Shown in pieces: positions 17,381 to 25,920 of a DNA stretch of 64,000 nucleotides. The notes under the pieces are model-generated. The model searched no databases and had not been told where the DNA came from. It was given only the letters and a program-made list of their open reading frames with translations. This DNA is from JAGQPD01 sp020426865 (GTDB taxonomy: Bacteria; Planctomycetota; Planctomycetia; Pirellulales; Pirellulaceae). Where the stretch lies: contig JAWKTN010000002.1 in assembly GCA_041399065.1 (NCBI GenBank), positions 1-64,000 on the forward strand, given 5' to 3'. How positions within the stretch are numbered: position 1 is the stretch's first letter; each line of letters begins with the position of its first letter. The position numbers were made by a program, and so were the translations under genes.

Positions 17381-17527
17381 CTAGAGGGCGGGCAGGTCGC
17401 CGTCACCCGTGTTGTACGCGTGTTCGATTCGAGTGCAGAGTTCATCGAGTTCGGCCTGCACACGAAGCCCGCCTTCCTCATGGTTGATGGAGCGACACAG
17501 ATCTCCGATTAACCGCAAGCGTCCGAG
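17381..17527 (-). pseudogene. C-terminal fragment of an unknown protein
   Basis: A 48-codon minus-strand frame without a proper start that reads like a protein end: IGDLCRSINHEEGGLRV, then ELDELCTRIEHAYNTGDG, stop TAG at 17381. The frame begins inside the second copy of the 19-bp repeat. It looks like the surviving 3' end of a gene, or a short gene whose start was lost by a frameshift (an ATG lies just upstream in another frame). Confidence 0.35.
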
Positions 17528-17535
17528 TTAGGCAT
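17517..17535. repeat. 19-bp dispersed repeat, copy 2
   Basis: Second copy of the repeat at 17284-17302 (aagcgtccgagttaggcat), 233 bases away in the same orientation, with a coding fragment between the copies. Confidence 0.7.
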
Positions 17536-17693
17536 CTTGCGTGGCCGGCTAGGCTGAGGTCTCAGCCGATCGATAGCTAGCTCGACAGCGATTCCTCAAG
17601 CAGGGGAGCAGACTACCGATTAAGTCAATTTGTTTTACATCAACGGGATCTGCAATTCCAATTGAAAATTTGCTGCCACATCCTTATATGACG

Positions 17694-18101
<408 letters not shown>

Positions 18102-18571
18102 CTACCAAGACGTCGTCACTTGCCAAATTGGCAGGAATTGTCTGTAGGTTGCACGAATCATCAGAATTTACTGCAACATTTACTGCAACATTTCGGGGCG
18201 GCTCATCGGCCGACTGGCCATCGGTGCCAGTCGCCCGCCCCGCTTGGCGTTGGACGGTTGAGTATTCGCCAATCGACAGGTCGGGCAACGCTCCCATCGC
18301 GCCGGCCACGTCGAGCAATCGCGGATCGGTGTAGACGTTCATGGTTAGCCCGATGTCCGAGTGTCGCATTGCGGCTTGGGCTGTTCGCGGTCCAGGTCGC
18401 AACTTCGGTTCAAATGCCAAGCGTCCCGTCGGTCCCGTCGACAACGATAGCGGTCTGCGGTTTGCCGTTACGGGACCTCCACTTGGCGATGCGTTCGCCG
18501 GCCCGATTCGTAGTGATTGTCGCGCCGGCCGGCAATTGACGGGTGACGGTTTTCTTGTAGAGGGTTCCCAT
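18102..18571 (-). pseudogene. Tyrosine integrase with large internal deletion
   Basis: The N-terminus is intact: the ATG at 18571 gives MGTLYKKTVTRQLPAGATI..NRAGERIAKWRSRNGK, as in planctomycete integrases, ending at a TGA at 18410. In another frame the extreme C-terminus follows: RTAQAAMRHSDIGLTMNVYTD, where the Tyr is the catalytic residue, then PRLLDVAGAMGALPDL. The tail NVAVNVAVNS is typical of this integrase group. The central region with the RKHR residues (about 300 codons) is missing and the join is out of frame. The element it served can no longer excise by itself. Confidence 0.75.
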
Positions 18572-18581
18572 TGATCGATCC

Positions 18582-18926
18582 TTATTTCATCGGGACGACT
18601 ACGATTTCCATTCCCACTGCTTCCGCGTATTCTGCCAGTGTTCGAATTGTGGGATTCGGGTCGTTGTTATTCTCTAACGCGCATACCATTTCGCGGGTCA
18701 TTCCCGTCAATTCTTTGAGCCCCGCCAAACTTACGCCCTGTTCTTCCCGGGCCGCCTTCAAGGTGTTCACGATGTTGCGGGCTGTTAGACTGGCATGTTT
18801 GTATTTGCGACCACGTTGCCGAATCTCTGGCAACTCAGACTCGATGTCCCGGCGGACTTTGGCAATTCGAGCCCGTTCGGCAGCGGTAAGATCGCGATTC
18901 AGCGGTTTTGCTTTGCGTTTGACCAT
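18582..18926 (-). CDS. XRE-family antitoxin
   Basis: A 114-residue protein. After a basic N-terminal helix, residues about 50-110 form a helix-turn-helix (NIVNTLKAAREEQGVSLAGL, ELTGMTREMVCALENNNDPNPTIRTLAEYAEAVG). It ends with EIVVVPMK, as in HigA-like antitoxins. The start lies four bases after the stop of the upstream toxin remnant, so this is the antitoxin-second half of a toxin-antitoxin operon whose toxin is broken. It ends 10 bases before the integrase remnant start. Confidence 0.85.
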   Translation of the reverse strand: MVKRKAKPLNRDLTAAERARIAKVRRDIESELPEIRQRGRKYKHASLTARNIVNTLKAAREEQGVSLAGLKELTGMTREMVCALENNNDPNPTIRTLAEYAEAVGMEIVVVPMK

Positions 18927-18930
18927 CTAT

Positions 18931-19207
18931 CTAATCCTCAATTTCATAGGCTGTTACCGGCAGGATCGTGTCGGCATCAATTTGTTCGTAGACGCAGCAT
19001 AAGTAGTGACCGTCTTTCGACCAACCAAACGCCAAGGGCCGTCCGGCTGACGTCGATTGCATCTGGATTGCAGACGATATCCTCAAAGTCTTCCGTGGTG
19101 GCGTCGTGTTCCGCAAGATGATCGCGCAACTCGTCCGCCCAGACAAAACTGCGCCGTTCGGAATAACAAGGGGATGGGCGGCCATTGTATTGGCACTGGT
19201 CACGCAA
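18931..19207 (-). pseudogene. Frameshifted toxin gene paired with the XRE antitoxin
   Basis: Two frames together give one protein: FVWADELRDHLAEHDATTEDFEDIVCNPDAIDVSR in the first frame, then GRPLAFGWSKDGHYLCCVYEQ and TILPVTAYEIED in the other, ending at 18931. The shift lies near 19045 within the CGGACGGCC run. The sequence resembles the small toxins that accompany XRE antitoxins (BrnT/DUF4258-like fold), with the VSR-SGRP and VTAYE elements. The 5' end has no clear start. The toxin should be inactive. Confidence 0.6.
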
Positions 19208-19560
19208 TCGACGCGTGCAGTATTTCGGAAAATGGTGCAGGCTATCTTGGAACGCACAAAGCTACCGCAATTCTGGTTTGGAACAATACACTTGCAGACA
19301 TTACGCAATGCACGATGACACATGATAGTACTAGCCAGCAGCTGTAAATCTCATCAAACGGGGGCCAGAACAACAACCTCGAAATTGAGGGTAACACGTT
19401 TGTTGGCTAAAACAACCCAATCCGGGACTGGTGTGTCAACGCTCATTGGGCCGTTGCCGGACATCATTGCTAATAATACGATCGTTTGATTCACTACGAC
19501 CATCATTGCTTCGGAGCTATTGGAACAGCCCAATGATACGTGGAGCGCTAGCAGTTTCCA
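19195..19560 (+). pseudogene. Degraded parallel beta-helix gene fragment
   Basis: Several plus-strand frames carry short rungs typical of right-handed beta-helix proteins: ACSISENGAGYLG and ILVWNNTLADITQ (19200-19310), then NNLEIEGNTFVG near 19375-19410, then DIIANNTIV near 19460-19485. Stops and frame changes separate them. I read this as the remnant of a pectate-lyase-like secreted protein. There is no other gene in 19208-19566. Confidence 0.35.
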
Positions 19561-19566
19561 ACAGAA

Positions 19567-20160
19567 CTAGAAAGTCGTCCAACGTCGCATTACACCACAT
19601 AGGAACAAGCCAAGTATATAGACCAGCGAAAGAGCAGACGGTTCCGGAATTGACCTAATCGAGACTATGTTGCCGAAGTGATATACTTCTTCGAACGAGC
19701 TTGTGTGCTGCAAGGAGCGATATGTAAAAAGATCCCAACCTGGCATGTTGAACGTACTAGGATTGGGGAGCGGTGTACTCCGTTTTTCAAAGAACCAGGT
19801 TATGTCATCTCGATCGTTACCTCCGGTCAAGGCTATCGTCATTGTTTTGTCCTTCCCGGACCAGCCGCCGGTAATATATGGCAAGCTGTGGGTGCTACCA
19901 TCGATAGTCGGAACATCCGTGAATGTTAGGCTGAAGCGTTTACCATTTGGGCCCGGGTAAAATGGATCTACGAGCACCGGGCTTCCCAATATATCGGTTA
20001 TCACCTCGTAGTCGTGAAATGACAAATAGAAATGTTCTCCATTTTCACCCAGCATCTCGTATTGGTATTTAAAGCCCTCTGCCTGAGCGACGGAGGCGAA
20101 GATGCTGACGGCGAGTTGCATCGTGAAACAGGGAAAAACTACGTTCTTGGCGGGCATCAT
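19567..20160 (-). CDS. PEP-CTERM sorting domain protein
   Basis: A 197-residue exported protein. GAGGAG lies four bases before the ATG at 20160. A signal peptide (VFPCFTMQLAVSIFASVAQA) is followed by a beta-rich body (HFYLSFHDYEVITDILG, KRFSLTFTDVPTIDGS). The C-terminal signal is IPEPSALSLVYILGLFLC with a terminal MRRW. The IS630 element lies immediately upstream at 20244, 84 bases from the start, and may have displaced the promoter. Confidence 0.8.
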   Translation of the reverse strand: MMPAKNVVFPCFTMQLAVSIFASVAQAEGFKYQYEMLGENGEHFYLSFHDYEVITDILGSPVLVDPFYPGPNGKRFSLTFTDVPTIDGSTHSLPYITGGWSGKDKTMTIALTGGNDRDDITWFFEKRSTPLPNPSTFNMPGWDLFTYRSLQHTSSFEEVYHFGNIVSIRSIPEPSALSLVYILGLFLCGVMRRWTTF

Positions 20161-20243
20161 ATTACTCCTCAAAACTTCCTTCCTGGCTTCTCGCTGCCAT
20201 GGACATTTCTATAGCCACCCCGTCTGCTTCATTCGCAACTCTA

Positions 20244-21438
20244 AATGACCGAGCGCGATTCTGCGACAAAACTGATATTGGAGCATATCGACTGAAAAAA
20301 TAAAAATGGGAATTCCTCAGTTGATTGCACTCAAACGGCGAACTGGAGTTCGCAGAAGGAATTCCCATGGACGGAATTGTCCCAAGAATGTCGCGGTCGG
20401 ACAAGCGGAGATTGGAAAAACGTTGCCGAAAACTGAAGGACGGGGACCAGAAGACACGGTACTTGATCATCCTGAATTTGGCAGACGGCCGATCCGTGGC
20501 CGATACGGCCAGAGCACTGAAGGTCGACCGGAGCACTATATATCGAGTGGCAGCCAGGTTTCGCGAGGAAGGCGTTGATGGGTTGGTCGATCATCGTGAG
20601 GAGAACGGGGAGACCAAGCTGTGTGATGAATTCCTTTCCACACTTTGGGAGGTGGTTGAGTCTTGCCCACTGGACCATGGATGGAAGCGTCCCACATGGA
20701 CACGAGAGATGTTGGTAATAACCATGGAGCGGAAGACAGGTATCAGAATTCATGTCTCAACCATGAGTGTTGCTCTATCGAGAATCGGCGCGCGGCGAGG
20801 GCGTCCGAAGCCGATTGTGGAATCCACGTGGTCGAAACAGGCCAAAAACAAGCGATTGAGGGAACTCCGGGAATTGGTGGAGGACCTTCCCGATGACGAA
20901 GTGGTTGTCTACGAGGATGAAGTCGACGTCCATTTGAATCCCAAGATTGGTTTGGACTGGATGGTCAAAGGACAGCAAAAGGAAGTGCTTACTCCCGGAC
21001 AGAATGAAAAACAATACTTGGCCGGGGCATTGAATCCGAAAACGGGCGAACTGACCTGGGTTGAGGGCGACAGCAAGAACAGCCTGCTCTTCATTCAACT
21101 ACTCTGGAAGCTCCACGAGCAATACCCGAATGCCAAGAAGATCCACGTGATCTTGGACAACTACTCCATTCACAGTACCGAGGAAGTGGCAAAAACCTTG
21201 GCAACCAAGGCCGGTCAACGTTTCGAGCTACACTTCCTACCACCATATTGCCCCGACCACAATAAGATCGAGCGTGCCTGGCAGGATCTTCACGCCAACG
21301 TGACTCGCAACCACAAATGCTCTGATATGTCCGAACTCATGAAAAATGTTCGATACTACCTACGACAACGAAACAAACACAAGGCGCAGTACGCAACAGC
21401 GGCATAGGCCCACTGTCGCAGAATCGCGCTCGGTCATT
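20244..21438 (+). mobile_element. IS630-family insertion sequence, complete
   Basis: A 1,195-bp element bounded by perfect terminal inverted repeats (20244-20268 and 21414-21438; outer sequence aatgaccgagcgcgattctg). Each end is flanked by TA (20242-20243 and 21439-21440), the target duplicated by IS630/Tc1-mariner elements. It carries one transposase gene. The extra flanking C and G make the palindrome 28 bases long. The element appears intact and potentially active. Confidence 0.92.
20367..21407 (+). CDS. IS630-family transposase
   Basis: 346 residues from the ATG at 20367 (the frame is open to 20325). The N-terminal helix-turn-helix reads SVADTARALKVDRSTIYRVAARF. The DDE catalytic core is complete: VVVYEDEVDVHLNPKIG (first Asp), IHVILDNYSIH (second Asp) and LPPYCPDHNKIERAW (Glu). 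Tc1/mariner-type chemistry with TA targets is expected. A deleted relative of the element lies at 25533-25920. Confidence 0.93.
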   Translation: MDGIVPRMSRSDKRRLEKRCRKLKDGDQKTRYLIILNLADGRSVADTARALKVDRSTIYRVAARFREEGVDGLVDHREENGETKLCDEFLSTLWEVVESCPLDHGWKRPTWTREMLVITMERKTGIRIHVSTMSVALSRIGARRGRPKPIVESTWSKQAKNKRLRELRELVEDLPDDEVVVYEDEVDVHLNPKIGLDWMVKGQQKEVLTPGQNEKQYLAGALNPKTGELTWVEGDSKNSLLFIQLLWKLHEQYPNAKKIHVILDNYSIHSTEEVAKTLATKAGQRFELHFLPPYCPDHNKIERAWQDLHANVTRNHKCSDMSELMKNVRYYLRQRNKHKAQYATAA

Positions 21439-21594
21439 TAGACGGAAGCTTGCGAATACCTGACGCAACTGCTCCTTTCCACTCGCAGGCTCTGCACAAG
21501 GCGAGCTTCAACTCTTCTCGCCAGCGACGACACGGTTAGCCCCACAGGTACGACGTATAACGCACTAATCATTCGCAAATTCATCTTTGTGTCG

Positions 21595-21850
21595 TCAAGA
21601 TCGCAGGGCGACTACAACAATGACGGTGCCGCGGATTCGGCGGACTACACAGTGTGGAAAGATTACTTCGGCGCAGCGGCCGCCTCGTCCATGTTTTCCG
21701 TTGTGCCGGAGCCGTCTGGTGCACTCATGTCGGCGTTGTGGCCGTGCTGCTGTCACTGGGGCGACGAAACAGTGCTCCAGGATCGATTCTCCCGCACGTT
21801 CGTTGGGCAACGTGACCCGCGGCAACGGACGGTTGCATCGCAAAAGCCCA
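21595..21850 (+). pseudogene. Remnant of a dockerin/PEP-CTERM gene
   Basis: The frame begins with a dockerin-like segment (GDYNNDGAADSADYTVWKDY) and a PEP motif (VVPEPSGALM). The hydrophobic helix then continues only in the +1 frame: VGVVAVLLSLGRR, then to a stop. A one-base frameshift at about 21730 therefore destroys the sorting signal, and the 5' part of the gene is missing. It lies 150 bases right of the IS630 insertion. From 21851 to 22430 I see no gene or repeat. Confidence 0.65.
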
Positions 21851-22430
21851 TCCTGCGAGTTGGAAGCTGTCCCCCGGGCCAGCGAGGTGAGGAGTCAGTC
21901 CCAGTGTACCATCGTGACGACACACAGCCCCTTGTCCATATCGTTGGAGCGGGTCTCCCATTCTCCACGCTGGCCCCTCGCAGATGGCACTGCTCCGACC
22001 GTCTAAGTATTGTAACAGTCCTGACTCAATATTGGTGGGGGATGGCTCTCAAAAAAAACACTTCGATCGAGCGAGGGGGCGGCCCAGCCGGGGTCGCCCT
22101 TCGGAGGACCCAACTACCGGGGGGGTATGGTAATCACTTCGGCTCTTCCAGCAGCTTTGCCAATCGGTGGCAATCGTCGTGTGACTACCGTTGTCGCAAG
22201 AATGCGGTTTTTTGCGATATTGTTTCTTACTCTTGGCTATTGTTTGCTGTCAACATCGTGTGACTGTAGATTAGGGGGCAGGCATCCTGCATTTGAAGTT
22301 TGACACTGAGGTTATGGGAGTCGCGCAGGATGAGCGTTGTGTGTCTGCAATGCTTGAACCGGGAAGGTGTCAGTGTCTTCCGCAGGTCCACCACGTCAAC
22401 TGGATACCCCGAATCGCTGCGGAGGATGTC

Positions 22431-23078
22431 ATGCGACGAATGCTGTTTTGTGTCCTTTTGCTGACAACCCTCGGAGCACAATGTGATTTGGCAAAGGCCG
22501 CCCCTGTTGTTATTGCGGAGGATGGTGGCGTAAATGATGCCGGTAATATCATTCTGAACTGGTTCGTCGAAACAGAAGACGGGATTGGTTCGATGGCGGT
22601 CGAAGTGGCATTCACGCTGAGTGTCGGCAGTTACGTTGATGTCCAAGGTGATTCGCCCCCCCGTCGAATCGACAAACGGAGCGATGCGACATCGGCGGAA
22701 GCGATTGCCATCACGATGGGTAGCGATTACCGGGCGAACAACGATACGTGGTACTATGACAACTTTTGGCCTGCCGAGAACCCTGGCAATAACCCGTTCA
22801 CGGGCACGGTGACCAATGGCGTTTGGACTGACAGCGGTGTTGGAGAACGGTATTTCATATCGGTTGGTAGTGAAGAGAACTCCGGCAATCGGGTACCGCT
22901 TTTACAGATGGTGATCGCCTCTGGTGGAGCGTGCATCGACTGGTACGGAATAGTCGCACAGGGTGGTGTTAACAATGAGGTGAAAGGTAGATGTATCCCC
23001 CCGCCTGAACCGGCAACGGTAAATCTCCTACTGATAGGCCTACTTGCAGTGATACCGTCTCTGCGCAGCGGGCGTTGA
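22431..23078 (+). CDS. PEP-CTERM sorting domain protein
   Basis: A 215-residue protein from the ATG at 22431, with GGAGG seven bases upstream; the frame is open further 5' but the signal peptide (MRRMLFCVLLLTTLGAQC) fixes the start. The body is beta-rich and acidic with an Asn/Gly-rich centre (WYYDNFWPAENPGNNPFTG). The end is PPPEPATVNLLLIGLLAVIPS then a basic tail, an exosortase signal. Unknown function at the cell surface. Confidence 0.78.
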   Translation: MRRMLFCVLLLTTLGAQCDLAKAAPVVIAEDGGVNDAGNIILNWFVETEDGIGSMAVEVAFTLSVGSYVDVQGDSPPRRIDKRSDATSAEAIAITMGSDYRANNDTWYYDNFWPAENPGNNPFTGTVTNGVWTDSGVGERYFISVGSEENSGNRVPLLQMVIASGGACIDWYGIVAQGGVNNEVKGRCIPPPEPATVNLLLIGLLAVIPSLRSGR

Positions 23079-23123
23079 CCGGACTGCGTTCGAGAATATA
23101 AGAACCGTTGGAGTCGGGAGCGG

Positions 23124-23150
23124 GCGAGTTTTCGAGACGAAGCCCAACGC
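23124..23150. repeat. 27-bp repeat, copy 1
   Basis: A 27-base sequence ending gagacgaagcccaacgc recurs at 26909-26935 with two mismatches. Here it lies between the PEP-CTERM gene and the next minus-strand remnant. It contains the GCCYAAC core also seen elsewhere in the accessory region. Confidence 0.7.
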
Positions 23151-23163
23151 GGCGACGAATCGA

Positions 23164-23447
<284 letters not shown>

Positions 23448-23589
23448 GTGTGGTCGCCGGTCGTTGCATCCTCGGCAGGTTCCGCGTCGCTTCGGCGGCA
23501 AGACCGTCGGCCCCCTTTCTCCAGATCCAAACGCCTTCCAGCGCTGCCATCGCCGCAAGCAAGAGTGAACCAACGACGGTCAAAAGCAA
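23448..23589 (-). CDS. Possible short membrane peptide ending at the att scar
   Basis: A frame with one strong membrane helix (LLLTVVGSLLLAAMAALEGVW) and a charged tail, beginning at a TTG near 23589 and running into the half-tRNA repeat, so its stop is outside its own sequence. No ribosome site is evident. It lies just downstream of the zinc-ribbon gene. It may be a truncated gene cut by integration at the att site. Confidence 0.25.
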
Positions 23590-23603
23590 CTTTATAGCAG
23601 CGC

Positions 23604-23936
23604 CTACGATGCCCGCTCTGCGTCCTCAACGGATTCCGTGTACCCAAGACAACGAATGATGGGCTGCGGAGGATACTTGTGGAACCGGGGATCGTTCTCC
23701 GACTTCTTGCAGAACAAGAATCTCGACCCCTTCCCCGAAACAACTTCCTTGCAGTGGACACACGTCGTGCAAAGCGTCTGAGTCATTCGTAGTCCTGCTC
23801 GGGCTCGGCCCAAACCCTTTTCCTTACAATCGACACACGTCGTCCCAAGCGTCTGAGTCATTCGTTGTCCTGCTCGGGCTCGGCCCAAACCCTTTTCCTT
23901 ACAATCGACACACGTCGTCCCAAGCGTCCGAGTCAT
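23604..23936 (-). CDS. Zinc-ribbon protein with triplicated N-terminus
   Basis: 110 residues from the ATG at 23936, which overlaps the stop of the upstream gene (ATGA). The C-terminal part (about residues 51-110) looks like the ancestral protein: MTQTLCTTCVHCKEV, then FLFCKKSENDPRFHKYPPQP and a terminal Cys, a likely zinc-binding fold. The first 50 residues are two extra in-frame 25-residue copies of its own start plus the end of the upstream gene (MTRTLGTTCVDCKEK, GLGRARAGQR). Each copy retains an ATG, so initiation at any of the three is possible. A hypothetical protein in planctomycetes. Confidence 0.6.
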   Translation of the reverse strand: MTRTLGTTCVDCKEKGLGRARAGQRMTQTLGTTCVDCKEKGLGRARAGLRMTQTLCTTCVHCKEVVSGKGSRFLFCKKSENDPRFHKYPPQPIIRCLGYTESVEDAERAS

Positions 23937-23967
23937 TCGTTGTCCTGCTCGGGCTCGGCCCAAACCC
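23743..23967. repeat. 75-bp tandem repeat (three copies) across a gene junction
   Basis: Units 23743-23817, 23818-23892 and 23893-23967. The second and third differ by one base; the first has diverged in its left third. On the minus strand each unit holds the last codons of the upstream gene (RVWAEPEQD or its frame-shifted form) followed by the ATGACTC start of the zinc-ribbon gene. The unit is 25 codons long, so the downstream frame is preserved. Confidence 0.9.
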
Positions 23968-24667
23968 TGATAGCTCCATCTTCCTCGATCTCGACGTGGA
24001 TCAGATTCGCTCGACAACACACGGGGCAATCTTCGACGTATTCCTGCTTTTCGCCCTGCGATAAGTCGAGCGGAATTACGATTTCTTCACCGCAACCATC
24101 GCAGGTGTAACTCGCTTCGTCCACAATTCTGGCAGATTTTCGCTCGTATGGGTTCAACTTCAACTGATCTCGAAATACGAAAGGGGACTTCGCAATTCTC
24201 GCAAATCCCAGTCGTCGCCAATCGTCGATGCTCAGTGCCAGCGAATCCTGCACGGCGACGACGAGTCCCGCTGGGCAAAACATGGCGATGCCGGTTTCGA
24301 TCAGTTGGACTCGCAAGGTGGTAAACTCGTGACTCGACTTGATCTCAACGGCCTCTACGAGCAGCAGGTTGTTCCATCCCGGTTCGATGTCGAGCTCCTC
24401 GTTCGTTTCGCCGTTCATGTCGAACAATGTTGCGTAGATCGCTTCGAGAATGGCCGAATCGGCGTCGCATACGTCGACGAGCCGCTGACCCAGATTTTCG
24501 GCTTCGGTGGTACTGACGAGCTTTAGGGTAATCGTGCCTACATCTTCTTCATTCAAGTCCAGCGCCTTTCCCACGACCGAATGGACGTACTCACTGGGAT
24601 CACCCCATGGAACCAGCGCTGCGGAGATGAAGAAGTTGACGGTGCCGTAGAATTCCTCGTGACTCAT
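23933..24667 (-). CDS. Protein with C-terminal CPXCG-type zinc ribbon
   Basis: A 244-residue protein. Residues about 185-244 form a CPXCG-like zinc ribbon: SYTCDGCGEEIVIPLDLSQG, then EYVEDCPVCCRANLIHVEIE and a WAEPEQD end. In most bacteria this domain is a protein of about 65 residues by itself; here it is fused to a 180-residue acidic N-terminal part (LDLNEEDVGTITLKLVSTTE) of unknown type. An alternative is a start inside the frame for a separate short protein. The stop overlaps the next gene start (ATGA). Confidence 0.6.
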   Translation of the reverse strand: MSHEEFYGTVNFFISAALVPWGDPSEYVHSVVGKALDLNEEDVGTITLKLVSTTEAENLGQRLVDVCDADSAILEAIYATLFDMNGETNEELDIEPGWNNLLLVEAVEIKSSHEFTTLRVQLIETGIAMFCPAGLVVAVQDSLALSIDDWRRLGFARIAKSPFVFRDQLKLNPYERKSARIVDEASYTCDGCGEEIVIPLDLSQGEKQEYVEDCPVCCRANLIHVEIEEDGAIRVWAEPEQDNE

Positions 24668-24679
24668 CTCAACATCTAC

Positions 24680-25026
24680 CTAAAAAAATATCGCACTAAC
24701 CACATGATGGCCGTCAACAACAGGCTCCAAACCATGCAGGTCATGATGGGGGTAGATTCTCGTGTTCTCGCCCTCGATTGTAAACTCCTCGGTGATCTGC
24801 TCGGGTTGCCGATGGCCCTGTCGATCCCCAAGCCTTCCAGGCCTGGGGATCGGCGGGAAGCCACTCCTGCGGTACTATTTCCGTGGGTAACCGCAATACC
24901 TCGAACCACATAGTATTCGGCCCGATTACAGTACCGCAATACCTCGAACCACATAGCATTAGTTCCGTTTGGCACGACAAGCTCGATCAAGGCGCGACCG
25001 TGCGTGTGTTTTGGACGACGCTTCAC
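24680..25026 (-). pseudogene. Gene broken by a 43-bp tandem duplication
   Basis: Three frames in succession give one plausible protein: ALIELVVPNGTNAMWFEVLR (from about 25010), then LPTEIVPQEWLPADPQAWKAW, then EQITEEFTIEGENTRIYPHH and DLHGLEPVVDGHHVVSAIFF to a stop near 24680. The first frame change coincides with a direct duplication of 43 bases (24890-24932 and 24933-24960 onwards), which is not a multiple of three. Removing one unit joins the first two frames. Family unknown. Confidence 0.45.
24890..24960. repeat. 43-bp tandem duplication
   Basis: A 28-base sequence beginning accgcaatacctcgaaccac is present at 24890-24917 and again at 24933-24960 with one mismatch. Period 43 bases. It lies within the broken gene at 24680-25026. 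Confidence 0.85.
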
Positions 25027-25143
25027 AACCGATGGGCCACCGAAGAACGTGTGCTGGAGCCTTGATTGGTTTCCGGTAACTCGTGCGTTGTGGGAGTCAC
25101 GTGCGAATCAGCGAGAGACGCGGGGTCCGGTCGAGGAACGAGC

Positions 25144-25535
25144 GTGAGCGGCACGCCGAAGATCCCCTTTTCCAAGCCATGGCTCTCGTACGCCGACCAG
25201 CTTCAGTTGCTCCAGCAACGTGGCCTCGCGGTGCCCGATCCGCAAGCTGCCGAACAGTTTCTTTCCCACATGAACTACTACCGATTCAGCGGCTACTGTC
25301 TGGCCTTTGAAAACGGTCGGCACAACTTCAACGGTGGAACGAAGTTCGACGATGTTGTGGCTGCCTACCATTTCGACCTAACGCTCAGGGACTTGATCAC
25401 CGAAGCACTAGAGGTTGTCGAGGTCGATCTTCGAGCGGCAATTGCTCATGACTTTGGGCAGCAGCACGGTGCTTTTGGGCATACTGATCCGGCCAAGGTC
25501 TTCCAGCGTTTCAACCACATCGACTGGCTGGACGG
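25144..25535 (+). pseudogene. Abi_2-type abortive infection gene, truncated by IS DNA
   Basis: Starts at GTG 25144 with GAGGA upstream. About 130 residues match the Abi_2 (AbiD/AbiF-like) N-terminal domain: KPWLSYADQLQLLQQRGL, EQFLSHMNYYRFSGYCLAFE, YHFDLTLRDLITEALEVVE and DLRAAIAHDFGQ. At about 25533 the frame runs into the IS630 remnant and stops at 25596 after foreign residues. The family is normally about 300 residues, so the C-terminal half is lost and the phage-defence function is probably gone. Confidence 0.75.
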
Positions 25536-25920
25536 CTTCGGACGCCCCCGCCGCGCGCCGATTCTCGATAGAGCAACACTCATGGTTGAGACATGAATTC
25601 TGTTACCTGGCTGCCACTCAATATTTAGTGCTCCGGTCGACCTTCAGTAATCTGGCCGTATCGGCCACGGATCGGCCGTTTGCCAAATTCAGGATGATCA
25701 AGTACCGTGTCTTCTGGTCCCCGTCCTACAGTTTTCGGCAACGTTTTTCCAATCTCCGCTTGTCCGACCGCGACATTCTTGGGACAATTCCGTCCATGGG
25801 AATTCCTTCTGCGAACTCCAGTTCGCCGTTTGAGTGCAATCAACTGAGGAATTCCCATTTTTATTTTTTCAGTCGCTATGCTCCAATATCAGTTTTGTCG
25901 CAGAATCGCACTCGGTCATT
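25533..25920 (-). mobile_element. Deleted IS630 fragment, related to the copy at 20244
   Basis: Reading leftwards, this carries the 5' terminal repeat (ending at 25920, followed by TA) and the first 310 bases of the same IS, then a 182-base internal deletion joined at a shared ACCTG, then a further stretch up to IS position equivalent to 20813. The 3' end of the IS is missing. The terminal repeat has one mismatch to the intact copy. It cannot encode an active transposase. Confidence 0.88.

Noticed and set aside
20162..20753. Minus-strand ORFs inside the IS630
   Set aside because: Antisense to the transposase and without features; the same shadow appears in the deleted copy.
23743..23967. CRISPR array
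   Set aside because: The repeats are directly adjacent 75-bp units without spacers and lie within coding sequence.
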